DNA from: Proteobacteria bacterium UBA1673
GTDB taxonomy: Bacteria > Pseudomonadota > Gammaproteobacteria > Comchoanobacterales > Comchoanobacteraceae
Direction of reading: 5' to 3'
DNA length: 15,391 nt
NCBI GenBank assembly: GCA_002320385.1
Contig: DCKN01000059.1
Coordinates: 1 to 15,391 of the forward strand
Part shown: one piece after another, positions 7,822 to 15,391 of the stretch
Position numbering within the stretch: the stretch's first letter is position 1
Layout: every line of letters starts with the position of its first letter
The notes under the pieces: generated by a model
What the model was told of the DNA's origin: nothing
Databases searched by the model: none
What the model saw: the letters and a program-made list of their open reading frames with translations, nothing else
Position numbers and translations under genes: made by a program

Positions 7822-8073
7822 TCAACCAAATTGAGGCTCAAAAACATCCCTTTCTAAATCACAAACAACCCTGTTCTGATCTTCCAAACACGCATCACTT
7901 ACATGAGTGTCTTCCAGTGACGACCGCCCTCTTGACGGCTTACAAGGCCGCATTAAAAGATCACTTCGTTCTGATGCTAATACAACGTTAGGCGTACTGC
8001 TAACCACGGGATCTTGTCGTAACATTTGATTACCAACCGAAACCAATAAAGTAAATAAATCATTTGTGTTCAT
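7822..8073 (-). CDS. Small 83-aa protein of unknown function between ftsQ and ftsA
   Basis: The ATG at 8073 follows an excellent Shine-Dalgarno sequence, AAGGAG with 5 nt spacing. This is the main reason to treat the frame as a real gene; the GTG one codon earlier is too close to it. The N-terminus (1-20) could form an amphipathic helix. The rest is polar and charged with three cysteines (C44, C62, C71) and no membrane segment or motif I recognise. It sits in the ftsQ-ftsA gap, which is closed or overlapping in most gammaproteobacteria, so it is either an insertion in this lineage or a local addition to the division operon. An accidental frame cannot be excluded, because it is short and unlike anything known to me. 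Confidence 0.6.
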   Translation of the reverse strand: MNTNDLFTLLVSVGNQMLRQDPVVSSTPNVVLASERSDLLMRPCKPSRGRSSLEDTHVSDACLEDQNRVVCDLERDVFEPQFG

Positions 8074-8195
8074 CACAACTCCTTAATAATGACAAAAACA
8101 GTATGGCACAGCTTATAAATCGGTTTCGTTATCAGAATGTTAAAATGATAAAACAAATAATTATTCGCATATCACATTGATTTTATGAATTTAAT

Positions 8196-8882
8196 TCAGG
8201 ATATCTTCTTATGGCTGAATGAATTATTATACCGCATATCAAATACTTGCTCTTCCACAGCATCTAAGAGAGACCAATGCTTCGCAACTTTAAGATACAA
8301 ATCCAGACGTTGCATTAAGTTTTTCACACCGAGACGCACCGTCACCTTATTATCAAAATGCAACTCCCACCCAGAGAATTCATCCACACTGATCTGCAGG
8401 AGGCGATGCTTCCAGGCATGCAAACGAGACCACAACTTATAAGCCATCTTTGCTGACTGAGCGTCCCCTGAGAAAACTGGTAATTTCAATAAATCATCAG
8501 AGACTAAAGCATCGATCGTTCGACCTCGATCATCAATCGCGTATCGACCTGAAATTGATCGCAATACCGGCTTTTTATAAACCAACTGCACATTCAACCC
8601 ACCATCAAACGACTTATAAACAGATATTGTGTCAACCCAAGGACTTTGCATCACATAAGTTGCAATTCGATCAGTTCGCGTCAACAAGTTCAGCCGAGAC
8701 CATTTCCGAATCCATTGCTCCACGGCTCTTTCCGCAGCGACATCTCCTTTACCATAAAGACGAATGTAACGATACGGCATCCACACTGCAGCCTGAAAAT
8801 GATACAAAGCAAACAATAGACCAACGCCCAACGCAATACTTGCACGCCTGAAAATTACAAATCTAGATTGATTTTTGATCAC
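8196..8882 (-). CDS. ftsQ: Cell division protein FtsQ
   Basis: FtsQ is the bitopic inner-membrane scaffold that joins FtsB and FtsL and recruits late division proteins. The 228-residue protein has a basic cytoplasmic N-terminus, one membrane segment (about 14-33), and a POTRA domain (about 36-104) starting at YRYIRLYGKG and ending in VQLVYKKPV. The beta domain carries the family-like AIDDRGR (115-121) and the closing FDMRYNNSF (214-222). It is shorter than E. coli FtsQ (276), mainly at the ends. The start is GTG at 8882, with AAGGG 6 nt upstream; the next in-frame ATG would remove the membrane anchor. It lies 125 bp after an unrelated membrane gene, without ddlB or murB/C, so it is probably the first gene of this division operon. 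Confidence 0.93.
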   Translation of the reverse strand: MIKNQSRFVIFRRASIALGVGLLFALYHFQAAVWMPYRYIRLYGKGDVAAERAVEQWIRKWSRLNLLTRTDRIATYVMQSPWVDTISVYKSFDGGLNVQLVYKKPVLRSISGRYAIDDRGRTIDALVSDDLLKLPVFSGDAQSAKMAYKLWSRLHAWKHRLLQISVDEFSGWELHFDNKVTVRLGVKNLMQRLDLYLKVAKHWSLLDAVEEQVFDMRYNNSFSHKKIS

Positions 8883-8936
8883 AAATTGCCCTTACACCAT
8901 TTCATACCTAGCGAGACAGAGGCCCAGCTGCTGAGG

Positions 8937-8966
8937 ATCATAACATAAACGCTGCACGACCTGCAA
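8937..8966 (-). promoter_or_regulatory. Candidate promoter of the ftsQ-ftsA-ftsZ-lpxC run
   Basis: On the minus strand TTGCAG (8966-8961) and TATGAT (8942-8937) are 18 bp apart. The -10 matches 5 of 6 bases and the -35 only TTG. Transcription would start near 8930, leaving a leader of about 48 nt before the ftsQ GTG. A promoter is expected here because the usual upstream cluster genes are absent. Confidence 0.4.
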
Positions 8967-9007
8967 AAACCACAAAATAGAAAACAACGCTTGATAATCA
9001 CAATTTC

Positions 9008-9742
9008 TCAGAACAACCCTGCATACCCCTTGCAGCGGTTACTTGTGTAGACAGTCGCTGGGATCATAACCAAAAAAGGCAACGCCATAAAAACAAGCGA
9101 TGGACCTAGCGTCGAGATAAGGGAAATTAGGTAGGCAGTGATCATACCAAATGAAAATAAAATTGTCGCGGTCCCTGTATTCGATTGCGAATCAATGTGT
9201 TGAATACTTTGTGAGAAACTTGTCTGGATTTTATCATCAGCATGAGAAAAGAATACATGACAGACCGTGATTAAAAACGATAGCATTTGCATCATTAAAA
9301 CAACCGGGAAAACATAATAAAACAATTCGTTATCAAGGATTGACCGAAGATAATAAAGAGGGCTATACGGTGATTGTATAGATTCCATAAACAGCGTCGT
9401 TTGCGCAAGTGTGCCAAGGATAAGTAATGGTAATACAGTAGATCCAAAAGATGTCACAAGGCGCTCGAGTGATCGATACCATCTCCCATCAGCAAAGCCA
9501 AATGATAGTGAGCAGCCAAAATCAACAGGATCCATTCTAGCAATTTTCAGACTTAATTTAGTGAATCCAAGGATCAGGGCTGGTACTGCAAGAACGCCAA
9601 AGATGGTTGCTGATGCAAATAGTGCGCAAGTAGTAAATAAAGATATATTGAGTAATAGAATGCCATAGTTGTTCCAGCCAAAGCATATTGCTTTCTGAAG
9701 AATCGAAACGGGTACGATAAATGCGTGTTGATTAGGCTTCAT
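9008..9742 (-). CDS. Multi-pass inner-membrane protein, possibly DUF975/YciC-like
   Basis: From the ATG at 9742 the product has 244 residues. AAGGA lies 7 nt upstream, and the longer frame to 9820 has no such signal. Five or six hydrophobic segments are visible, at about 28-66 (probably two), 98-118, 141-165, 191-211 and 213-231. After the first pair comes a cytoplasmic-looking stretch, SLKIARMDPVDFG, then FGFADGRWYRSL. This resembles the amphipathic loop seen in DUF975 and YciC-like proteins of unknown role, but the likeness is by eye and weak. It is upstream of ftsQ on the same strand and divergent from uvrD, and has its own promoter candidate. Its function is unknown; I see no enzyme motif or transporter signature. 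Confidence 0.8.
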   Translation of the reverse strand: MKPNQHAFIVPVSILQKAICFGWNNYGILLLNISLFTTCALFASATIFGVLAVPALILGFTKLSLKIARMDPVDFGCSLSFGFADGRWYRSLERLVTSFGSTVLPLLILGTLAQTTLFMESIQSPYSPLYYLRSILDNELFYYVFPVVLMMQMLSFLITVCHVFFSHADDKIQTSFSQSIQHIDSQSNTGTATILFSFGMITAYLISLISTLGPSLVFMALPFLVMIPATVYTSNRCKGYAGLF

Positions 9743-9770
9743 GGTTGAATCCTTGTTTTTTATTGATACA

Positions 9771-9798
9771 ATATTACAAAGTAAATATTCTGTATCAA
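9771..9798 (-). promoter_or_regulatory. Candidate sigma-70 promoter of the 244-aa membrane gene
   Basis: On the minus strand TTGATA (9798-9793; 5 of 6) and TAATAT (9776-9771; 4 of 6) are 16 bp apart. A start near 9764 leaves a leader of about 22 nt with AAGGA before the ATG at 9742, which supports that shorter start. Confidence 0.45.
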
Positions 9799-9936
9799 TA
9801 ATAGTTAATAAAAATAACACTTTGAATGTGATATGAATGATATAATAAAAGCATAAAAAATGTGTACTACGCAGAAAAATGCTCTACATTGAATCCTTGC
9901 TTGACTGACATCAAGCGCTAGGCCTCAAACAGAAAT

Positions 9937-9947
9937 TATGATATGAT
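9937..9947 (+). promoter_or_regulatory. Possible -10 elements of uvrD
   Basis: Two overlapping TATGAT hexamers (9937-9942 and 9942-9947) lie 26-37 bp before the uvrD ATG. No good -35 is seen at the right distance; TTGACT at 9901 is too far. I saw no SOS-type CTG-N10-CAG box here. Confidence 0.25.
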
Positions 9948-9973
9948 CATGACAATTATCAATCGCCAATGAC

Positions 9974-12154
9974 ATGCAAAAAGTCAACCAACTCATCGAA
10001 AATCTGAATCCAGCTCAACACGAAGCAGCCACAGCAAAGCCTGGGCACCAACTTATTATTGCCGGCGCCGGAAGCGGCAAGACACTGACACTGGTATGTA
10101 GAATTGCATGGATACACAGCATCTTCCAAGTACCACTTTCTAGAATACTTGCTGTAACATTTACCAACAAAGCAGCAACCACGATCAAGCGACGCATTGA
10201 AAGTACCATTGATGCGTCAATACAATCAGCCTGGATTGGCACTTTCCACAGTATCTGCCATCGATTACTACGACAATATCATTATGATTTTAAAATCAGT
10301 CAACATTTTCAAATTATTGATCAAGAAGACCAATTACGAATCATCAAAAAGCTGATGCAAGAACATCGAATCGATGAAAAAATTACTCCACCGCGGAAAG
10401 CACAATACTACATCAATCAACAAAAAGAGTTCGCACGCAGAGCCGATGCAGAAGTCGATATCCAACACGACAGCCAAATCCAGTTACGTGAGATTTACCA
10501 ACACTACGAACAGTTCTGCCAAAAGTCTGATTTATTTGACTTCAACGAACTGATTCTAAAAGTTGTTGAGACACTTGAAAGCAACCCATCCGTCGCGCAA
10601 CAACTACAGAATCAATTTAAATACATTCTAATCGATGAATTTCAGGACACCAATCAACTCCAATACCGTTTAATCAAACGCATTGCAGGATCTGAAAACT
10701 ACATCAGCGTGGTCGGCGACGATGATCAGTCCATTTACAGTTGGCGTGGCGCCCGAGTCGATCATATCCTGAGCTTTGAACGAGATTTCCCAGATGTTAA
10801 TGCAATCAAACTCGAGCAAAACTATCGCTCCACAGGCAATATTCTCGCTGCAGCCAACGACTTGATTGCCAACAACCCCAATCGTCTCGGCAAAACATTA
10901 TGGACCCAAGCCGACCCCGGAGAAAAAATCACGATTTTCAATGCCACCAATGAACAAGAAGAAGCACGCTACCTCATTGATAATATCAATAGCAATCGTC
11001 AAAACAATCTAAAACTTACCCACCAAGCGATTCTTTACCGATCCAATGCACAGTCACGTGTGATAGAAGAGCACCTTGCTCGTGCAGGTATTAGCTATAT
11101 CGTCTACGGTGGCTTGCGCTTTTTTGAGCGATCAGAAATCAAAGATAGCCTTGCTTACATGCGCCTGATCGTCAATCATCACGATAACCAAGCATTCGAG
11201 CGCATTGTCAATGTTCCACCACGTGCCATTGGGCAAGCAAGCATCGACAAGTTAAGACAAGTAGCTAGAACGTTTAACGTCTCCTTATGGCAAGCAATCA
11301 TTATCAGCTCCGAGCAAAATGATCTACTACCCAGCAGAACGCTCAAAGCATTACAAGATTTTTCCGGGATCATCACCACATTAGCTGAAAAACTTGCACA
11401 CACAAACGCCAGCGAACTCACTGAGATTTGTCTACAGAGTACTGGACTCATCCAGCTTCAGGAAAAGCAACATCCTGAAAATGCTAAAACCAAGCTAGAA
11501 AACATGCAGGAGCTCATCAACGCCATCAGTCAATATGAACATGACAATCCCGAACTTAATACCACGATGACGCTAGCAAAATTTATCAGCGACACCACAT
11601 TAGACACCCACAAAGATCAAGATCAAGAACAACAAGATAGCGTTCAACTAATGACCCTACATAGCGCCAAAGGCTTAGAGTTTCATACGGTATTTTTAAC
11701 TGGGATGGAGGAAGGATTATTCCCTCACAAACTATCTTTGGTCGATGAAAAAGAACTTGAGGAAGAACGTAGACTTTGCTACGTCGGCGTCACCAGAGCC
11801 AAAGTCAAACTACACATCACCCATGCAGAATACCGCCGAATCTATAATCAAGAGAATTACCAACGGCCATCAAGATTTTTAAACGAACTACCAGCAGATA
11901 CCTGTTCTCGTATCTCTAATACGCACAGCCACAATAGCAACCAAGCATATCAACACAGCGCCATTCGTTCGATGAATAGCAGCATGCAAAAAAGCCCGTG
12001 GAGACTTGGAGACCATGTCAAACACGAACGGTTTGGCTTTGGCGTGGTATTGAATGCTGAAGGACAAGGTGAAACAGGTAGAGTCCAGGTTAAATTCAGC
12101 GACCATGGCGTGAAATGGCTTCTAACCGATTATGCTAAACTTGAAGTTGTGTAA
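9974..12154 (+). CDS. uvrD: DNA helicase II, UvrD
   Basis: UvrD is a 3'-5' superfamily 1 helicase that unwinds DNA in nucleotide excision and mismatch repair and removes RecA filaments. The 726-residue product (E. coli 720) has all the motifs: Walker A AGAGSGKT (30-37), motif Ia TFTNKAA (62-68), Walker B DEFQDTN (221-227), motif III GDDDQSIYSWRGA (248-260), motif IV QNYRS (282-286), motif V LHSAKGLEF (562-570) and motif VI CYVGVTRAK (602-610). A poorly conserved linker follows, then a C-terminal Tudor-like domain from about 675 (PWRLGDHVKHERFGFG), the part that in E. coli contacts RNA polymerase. This separates UvrD from Rep, which is shorter at the C-terminus. No clear ribosome binding site precedes the ATG. 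The gene stands alone, divergent from a membrane gene and convergent with the fusion gene. Confidence 0.96.
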   Translation: MQKVNQLIENLNPAQHEAATAKPGHQLIIAGAGSGKTLTLVCRIAWIHSIFQVPLSRILAVTFTNKAATTIKRRIESTIDASIQSAWIGTFHSICHRLLRQYHYDFKISQHFQIIDQEDQLRIIKKLMQEHRIDEKITPPRKAQYYINQQKEFARRADAEVDIQHDSQIQLREIYQHYEQFCQKSDLFDFNELILKVVETLESNPSVAQQLQNQFKYILIDEFQDTNQLQYRLIKRIAGSENYISVVGDDDQSIYSWRGARVDHILSFERDFPDVNAIKLEQNYRSTGNILAAANDLIANNPNRLGKTLWTQADPGEKITIFNATNEQEEARYLIDNINSNRQNNLKLTHQAILYRSNAQSRVIEEHLARAGISYIVYGGLRFFERSEIKDSLAYMRLIVNHHDNQAFERIVNVPPRAIGQASIDKLRQVARTFNVSLWQAIIISSEQNDLLPSRTLKALQDFSGIITTLAEKLAHTNASELTEICLQSTGLIQLQEKQHPENAKTKLENMQELINAISQYEHDNPELNTTMTLAKFISDTTLDTHKDQDQEQQDSVQLMTLHSAKGLEFHTVFLTGMEEGLFPHKLSLVDEKELEEERRLCYVGVTRAKVKLHITHAEYRRIYNQENYQRPSRFLNELPADTCSRISNTHSHNSNQAYQHSAIRSMNSSMQKSPWRLGDHVKHERFGFGVVLNAEGQGETGRVQVKFSDHGVKWLLTDYAKLEVV

Positions 12155-12269
12155 TCCATAAGACTATAAAGAACCAAAGCAATTCAATCAACGACCTCGT
12201 ATCTCTCGTTGACATCAACGGAACTCGAATGGAACTGCACCAGCGTCACTAACCTAAGACTCGAAGCTT

Positions 12270-13847
12270 TTATTCTGACACACTCAAATGCTCACGGGTC
12301 GTCATCATTTTGCGCATCACTTCTTGAATATGCGCCCCTGCAAAATGCCGCTTGCCATGACCATACCCCGGCTTCTCATGATAATCAATCCATTGATTTG
12401 CATGTACGATATTCTGACTATGCGATACAGGAATCACTGCATCATTATCCCCATGAAAAATAGTCACTGGCAAACGTGGCCGCTGCTCATGCAATTGAGC
12501 CAAACGCTGACTGGTGGGATAACGATCAAACAAAAATGGTCGAATCGTCCACGCCATCCAAGAGCCTAGCAACACTTTCGACATTTGAAACACCGACACA
12601 AAAGGACTCACCAACACGACCCCCTTAGTATCCGACAACGATCTTGCAACATCAACAGCAACACCAGTGCCCATCGAGTGTGCTAAAAGATAGACATTGA
12701 CAGACTCCTGATCAGAAATATGATTATGCTTACGCCAAGCCTGATAAGCATTCAGCACCGAATCTCTATTCGAACGCTCTGAGGGCACACCGGCATTCCA
12801 GCCAAAGCCTGGATAGTCAACAAGAAGGAAACTCGCCCCCAAAGATAACTGATTAAAGACAGCCGACCAAGCTGAATCGTTAAAAAAGGCATCAAGTGCC
12901 ATTGCATCACGCCCCCAGAGCACGATCCATAAGTGTTTCTTTGCCGCAGGCTTTACCAGATGGGCCCTTGGAAACACAAACGCGCACTGTTGCCCTGAGG
13001 TGATACTGTATTGAATCGCGTCAACACGGTTCAATACTTGCTTATGAGACTGGTCATACCGATCAGGCCGATAGAGTATCTTGCGTTGCATGGCCACAAA
13101 ATATACACTCGCAGCCATCCATACACAAAAGAAGACAACAAGAACGATGGTAATAATTGCCTGGATCCACTGAATCAGTTTCATCCGACCGACAGAAAGT
13201 TGCTGTTTAGTCAGTGGCACCATACTGACACAGATGCAAAGAACAATTGCATAAACAACTCCTGCCCCAGCATAAATGATCAATGACCAGTACGGAAAGC
13301 CCAAGCCTAAAAACTTACTTGCCACAATATTACACGGCACAAATTGATAGCGAGAATGAAAAAAATCATACCAGAAATCTGGCATGAAAGTTAGCTCGGA
13401 GACCATTTTGCACGCATGCCCATTCTCCGCTCCGGATGCAACCGCTGAGAGCATATAAACATGCGTCACAGCAAACCCAAGACCAAGACCCAAACACAGA
13501 CCAACGGCAATAGCACTGATCACACCTATCCCCCAAATGCGCCTTACCATAACAGCCCCAACAGCGGAAAAAACCGCAAGTATTGTCATGATAAATCGTT
13601 GCAATAAGCAAATCTCACACATCGGATACTGATAGAGATAATCGAGTAAAAAGCTAACCCCGACCAGTCCTATAAAACCAAAAGAGAACACCGTAAACAT
13701 CAGCTGAAGCAACCCAACTACAGACATGCAGAAGCGCCCGATATGAGCATCGCTGGATACCACTTCGCCCGCGATTGATAGATCACGCTCGTTGATAAAA
13801 TCACCACCAATAAAATCCTTTTGATAAAATACACCCTCATAAGACAT
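12270..13847 (-). CDS. Fusion of a DsbB-type disulfide oxidase with a membrane-anchored alpha/beta hydrolase
   Basis: One uninterrupted frame of 525 residues (numbered from the ATG at 13847) carries two modules. Residues about 40-210 are DsbB-like: four membrane segments, the redox pair C77 and C80 in PMCEICLLQR, the second pair C146 and C172, and FLGLGFPYWSL, typical of DsbB. DsbB passes electrons from DsbA to quinone. A fifth membrane segment (about 225-254) then leads to a BEM46/ABHD-like hydrolase (about 255-515) with S391 in AHSMG, D469 in HGDNDAVIP and H497 in YGHG. DsbB ends in the cytoplasm, so the fifth helix would place the hydrolase in the periplasm (inference). The frame continues 6 codons up to a TTG; the ATG is preferred although its upstream GAG is weak. 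The fusion is unusual, and its substrate is unknown. No dsbA is nearby. Confidence 0.88.
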   Translation of the reverse strand: MSYEGVFYQKDFIGGDFINERDLSIAGEVVSSDAHIGRFCMSVVGLLQLMFTVFSFGFIGLVGVSFLLDYLYQYPMCEICLLQRFIMTILAVFSAVGAVMVRRIWGIGVISAIAVGLCLGLGLGFAVTHVYMLSAVASGAENGHACKMVSELTFMPDFWYDFFHSRYQFVPCNIVASKFLGLGFPYWSLIIYAGAGVVYAIVLCICVSMVPLTKQQLSVGRMKLIQWIQAIITIVLVVFFCVWMAASVYFVAMQRKILYRPDRYDQSHKQVLNRVDAIQYSITSGQQCAFVFPRAHLVKPAAKKHLWIVLWGRDAMALDAFFNDSAWSAVFNQLSLGASFLLVDYPGFGWNAGVPSERSNRDSVLNAYQAWRKHNHISDQESVNVYLLAHSMGTGVAVDVARSLSDTKGVVLVSPFVSVFQMSKVLLGSWMAWTIRPFLFDRYPTSQRLAQLHEQRPRLPVTIFHGDNDAVIPVSHSQNIVHANQWIDYHEKPGYGHGKRHFAGAHIQEVMRKMMTTREHLSVSE

Positions 13848-13921
13848 TATGCAACTCGTACCCAAGCGGTGACTCCAGAATCCCGATTATTTGGCAACCT
13901 GCAATCCAATCAAAAATATGA

Positions 13922-13963
13922 CTTACAGAGACAGTAGATTTTTTCCATCAATTCGATTATAAT
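13922..13963 (+). promoter_or_regulatory. Candidate grpE promoter region (weak sigma-32-like match, plus TATAAT)
   Basis: CTTACAG (13922-13928) and TTCCATCAA (13943-13951) are 14 bp apart and partly match the heat-shock consensus CTTGAAA and CCCCATNTA. A perfect TATAAT (13958-13963) lies just downstream without a recognisable -35. Either could serve grpE, whose ATG is at 14024. Confidence 0.35.
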
Positions 13964-14023
13964 CGTGCATGTACATGAAAAATTGTTAAAACATTGTTAC
14001 TCTAATGATAAAAGGAACTAAAC

Positions 14024-14668
14024 ATGACTGATACCAAGACCCCTAAATCAAGCTATGAAAAAATGGCTGAAGAAGATACAAACGCCAGTGACAACGTTAC
14101 AACCGATAATATCAAAAAAACTGATGCAGAGCCTGCAGCCGCCAGTGATACATTCAAGCCCGCGAGTCATCAAGCACAATTAGAAGAAAAAATCCAACAG
14201 CTTGAAGAAAAATGTAAATCTCAAGAGAAAGAGCTCAAAGAAATAAAGCTTAGAAACATGGCCGATATCAATAATCTACAACAAAGATATCAACGAGAGT
14301 CTGCCACACTCAAAACCTATGCGCATCAATACTTAGCCAAGGATATCATTGATATCGCTGACGCGTTAGAACAAGCTGAAAACTCTCTAGAGGGCAAACA
14401 AAAAGAAGGCATTGAACTCATAAGCACAATGCTAACCAAAGCACTTGAAAAGCACCAAATCGAGGCAATTAATCCAACCAATCATGAAGTCTACGATCAT
14501 AATTTTCATGAAGCAATGGTGATGCAGCCTAGCGAAAAGATAGCAGATAATCACATCATACAGGTCATACAAAAGGGCTACAAAATTAAAGATAGACTTC
14601 TCAGAGCAGCGCGGGTTATCGTTTCAAAAAACCCAGAATCAACTGAGGAAAATGAAAACAACAAATAA
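14024..14668 (+). CDS. grpE: Nucleotide exchange factor GrpE
   Basis: GrpE dimers open the DnaK nucleotide cleft to release ADP during the chaperone cycle. The 214-residue product (E. coli 197) has a disordered polar N-terminus (1-47), a long helical coiled coil (about 48-110), the four-helix segment (about 105-145), and the C-terminal beta wing with NFHEAM (160-165). The signature VIQKGYKIKDRLLRAARVIV closes the domain at 181-200. The extra length is N-terminal. AAAAGGAA lies 6-7 nt before the ATG, so the start is secure. dnaK follows 103 bp later on the same strand, with its own promoter candidate in the gap. Confidence 0.97.
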   Translation: MTDTKTPKSSYEKMAEEDTNASDNVTTDNIKKTDAEPAAASDTFKPASHQAQLEEKIQQLEEKCKSQEKELKEIKLRNMADINNLQQRYQRESATLKTYAHQYLAKDIIDIADALEQAENSLEGKQKEGIELISTMLTKALEKHQIEAINPTNHEVYDHNFHEAMVMQPSEKIADNHIIQVIQKGYKIKDRLLRAARVIVSKNPESTEENENNK

Positions 14669-14682
14669 TTTTCTCTAATACC

Positions 14683-14711
14683 CTTGAAATATAACAATTC
14701 GTCCCTAAATA
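14683..14711 (+). promoter_or_regulatory. Sigma-32-like heat-shock promoter of dnaK
   Basis: CTTGAAA (14683-14689) matches the heat-shock -35 at all seven bases. It is followed 13 bp later by CCCTAAATA (14703-14711), which matches CCCCATTTA at 6 of 9 positions. Spacing and bases fit the RpoH consensus. The start would be near 14717, giving a leader of about 55 nt for dnaK. Confidence 0.65.
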
Positions 14712-14736
14712 AGTAGTAAGCAAACTAAAACGTTAA

Positions 14737-14750
14737 TGCGCTCAGGCGCA
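14737..14750 (+). promoter_or_regulatory. Short hairpin in the dnaK leader
   Basis: TGCGC and GCGCA form a perfect 5-bp stem around a TCAG loop. It lies 10 nt before the AGGAG ribosome binding site (14761-14765), and CTCAGG occurs both in the loop region and at that site. It could influence translation of dnaK, but a stem this short can arise by chance. Confidence 0.3.
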
Positions 14751-14771
14751 AGTAAACCTCAGGAGAAAATT

Positions 14772-15391
14772 ATGTCAACTGAAAATACAATTACGATCGG
14801 TATTGATCTGGGAACAACCAACTCATGCGTCGCCATTATGGAAAAAGGCGGGAAAGTCAAAGTAATTGAAAACTTAGAAGGCGCACGAACCACACCATCA
14901 TATGTCGGCGTCGTCGATAAAGAAATCATCTGCGGACAAAGCGCCAAGCGACAAGCAGTAACCAACCCAAAAGGCACGCTATACGCAACCAAACGCTACA
15001 TGGGCCATAAAGCAACTGATAAAGTTGTCAAAGAAGCAAAAATCGCCTATGACATTGAAGCTGCATCCAATGGTGACGTTCGATTTGCAGTCAAAGTCGA
15101 CGGCAAAAAAGAACTATGGTCACCAGAAAAAGTTGGATCTATCATCCTACAGAAAATGAAGCAAGTGGCTGAAAACTATCTTGGACAAACTGTGTCTAGT
15201 GCCGTGATAACAGTGCCAGCTTACTTCAACGACGCGCAAAGACAAGCCACCAAAGATGCTGGTAAAATCGCCGGCCTCGAAGTTAAACGTATCATTAACG
15301 AACCCACAGCTGCAGCATTAGCCTATGGCCTAGACAAACAAAAAGGCGAACGAACCGTTGCCGTCTACGATTTAGGTGGTGGAACATTTGA
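14772..15391 (+). CDS. dnaK: Chaperone DnaK (Hsp70), 3' end beyond the window
   Basis: DnaK is the ATP-dependent Hsp70 chaperone working with DnaJ and GrpE. The 206 codons present cover roughly the first half of the ATPase domain: phosphate-1 loop IDLGTTNS (11-18), AVITVPAYFNDAQRQA (144-159), IINEPTAAALAYGLDK (174-189), and the start of phosphate-2, VYDLGGGTF (198-206), where the window ends. The ATG at 14772 follows AGGAG with 6-7 nt spacing. The usually conserved KRLIGR stretch reads KRYMGH here (74-79), which is atypical. The upstream heat-shock promoter and grpE suggest a stress-induced grpE-dnaK unit. Identity is certain; the substrate-binding domain lies outside the window. Confidence 0.98.
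   Translation, partial: MSTENTITIGIDLGTTNSCVAIMEKGGKVKVIENLEGARTTPSYVGVVDKEIICGQSAKRQAVTNPKGTLYATKRYMGHKATDKVVKEAKIAYDIEAASNGDVRFAVKVDGKKELWSPEKVGSIILQKMKQVAENYLGQTVSSAVITVPAYFNDAQRQATKDAGKIAGLEVKRIINEPTAAALAYGLDKQKGERTVAVYDLGGGTF

Noticed and set aside
8186..8198. Palindrome TGAATTTAATTCA at the ftsQ stop codon
   Set aside because: It is short, AT-rich and overlaps the coding end, which is not enough to call a regulatory site or terminator.
9743..9820. Longer 270-residue form of the membrane protein upstream of ftsQ
   Set aside because: The ATG at 9742 has a good ribosome binding site, and the promoter candidate at 9771-9798 lies inside the extension, so the shorter form is preferred.
12209..12269. 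Hairpin terminator in the convergent gap after uvrD
   Set aside because: The only inverted repeat nearby (CGTTGA/TCAACG at about 12208-12221) is short with a 2-nt loop and no T-run, and the plus-strand frame starting here is a shadow of the fusion gene.

Overview
This window looks like chromosomal DNA from a gammaproteobacterium, moderately AT-rich by eye. Three things support this: a ftsQ, ftsA, ftsZ, lpxC order (the 3' end of a division and cell wall cluster), a grpE-dnaK pair, and FtsZ, LpxC, UvrD and DnaK sequences that read as gammaproteobacterial. The two large unrecognised proteins at the left edge and the shortened division cluster fit a host-associated lineage such as the Legionellales/Coxiellaceae. 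That placement is inference, because no rRNA gene is present.

Left edge (1-4300, minus strand): two long genes of unknown function lie 41 bp apart and are probably co-transcribed. The upstream one (863 aa) has four hydrophobic segments and two separate in-frame tandem repeats of 33 bp and 72 bp. The downstream one (at least 497 aa) runs off the window. A 20-bp perfect palindrome overlaps a possible promoter before the pair.

Division and envelope block (4301-8882, minus strand, read right to left): ftsQ, an 83-codon gene not known from this cluster, an RNA-like hairpin, ftsA, ftsZ and lpxC. FtsQ, FtsA and FtsZ build the division ring, and LpxC commits to lipid A synthesis. The stop codon of ftsZ touches the ATG of lpxC with no base between them, and both genes are in the same frame. 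ddlB and the mur genes are absent upstream of ftsQ, and secA is absent after lpxC, so the cluster is split in this genome.

Middle (9008-12154): a multi-pass membrane protein on the minus strand diverges from uvrD (DNA helicase II) on the plus strand.

Right part (12270-15391): a minus-strand gene encodes a DsbB-type disulfide oxidase fused to a membrane-anchored alpha/beta hydrolase. This is the most unusual protein in the window. It diverges from the heat-shock genes grpE and dnaK. dnaK is cut by the window end and has a good sigma-32-like promoter of its own in the grpE-dnaK gap. No rRNA, tRNA, CRISPR, transposase or convincing intrinsic terminator was seen. No stretch longer than 300 bp lacks a gene.
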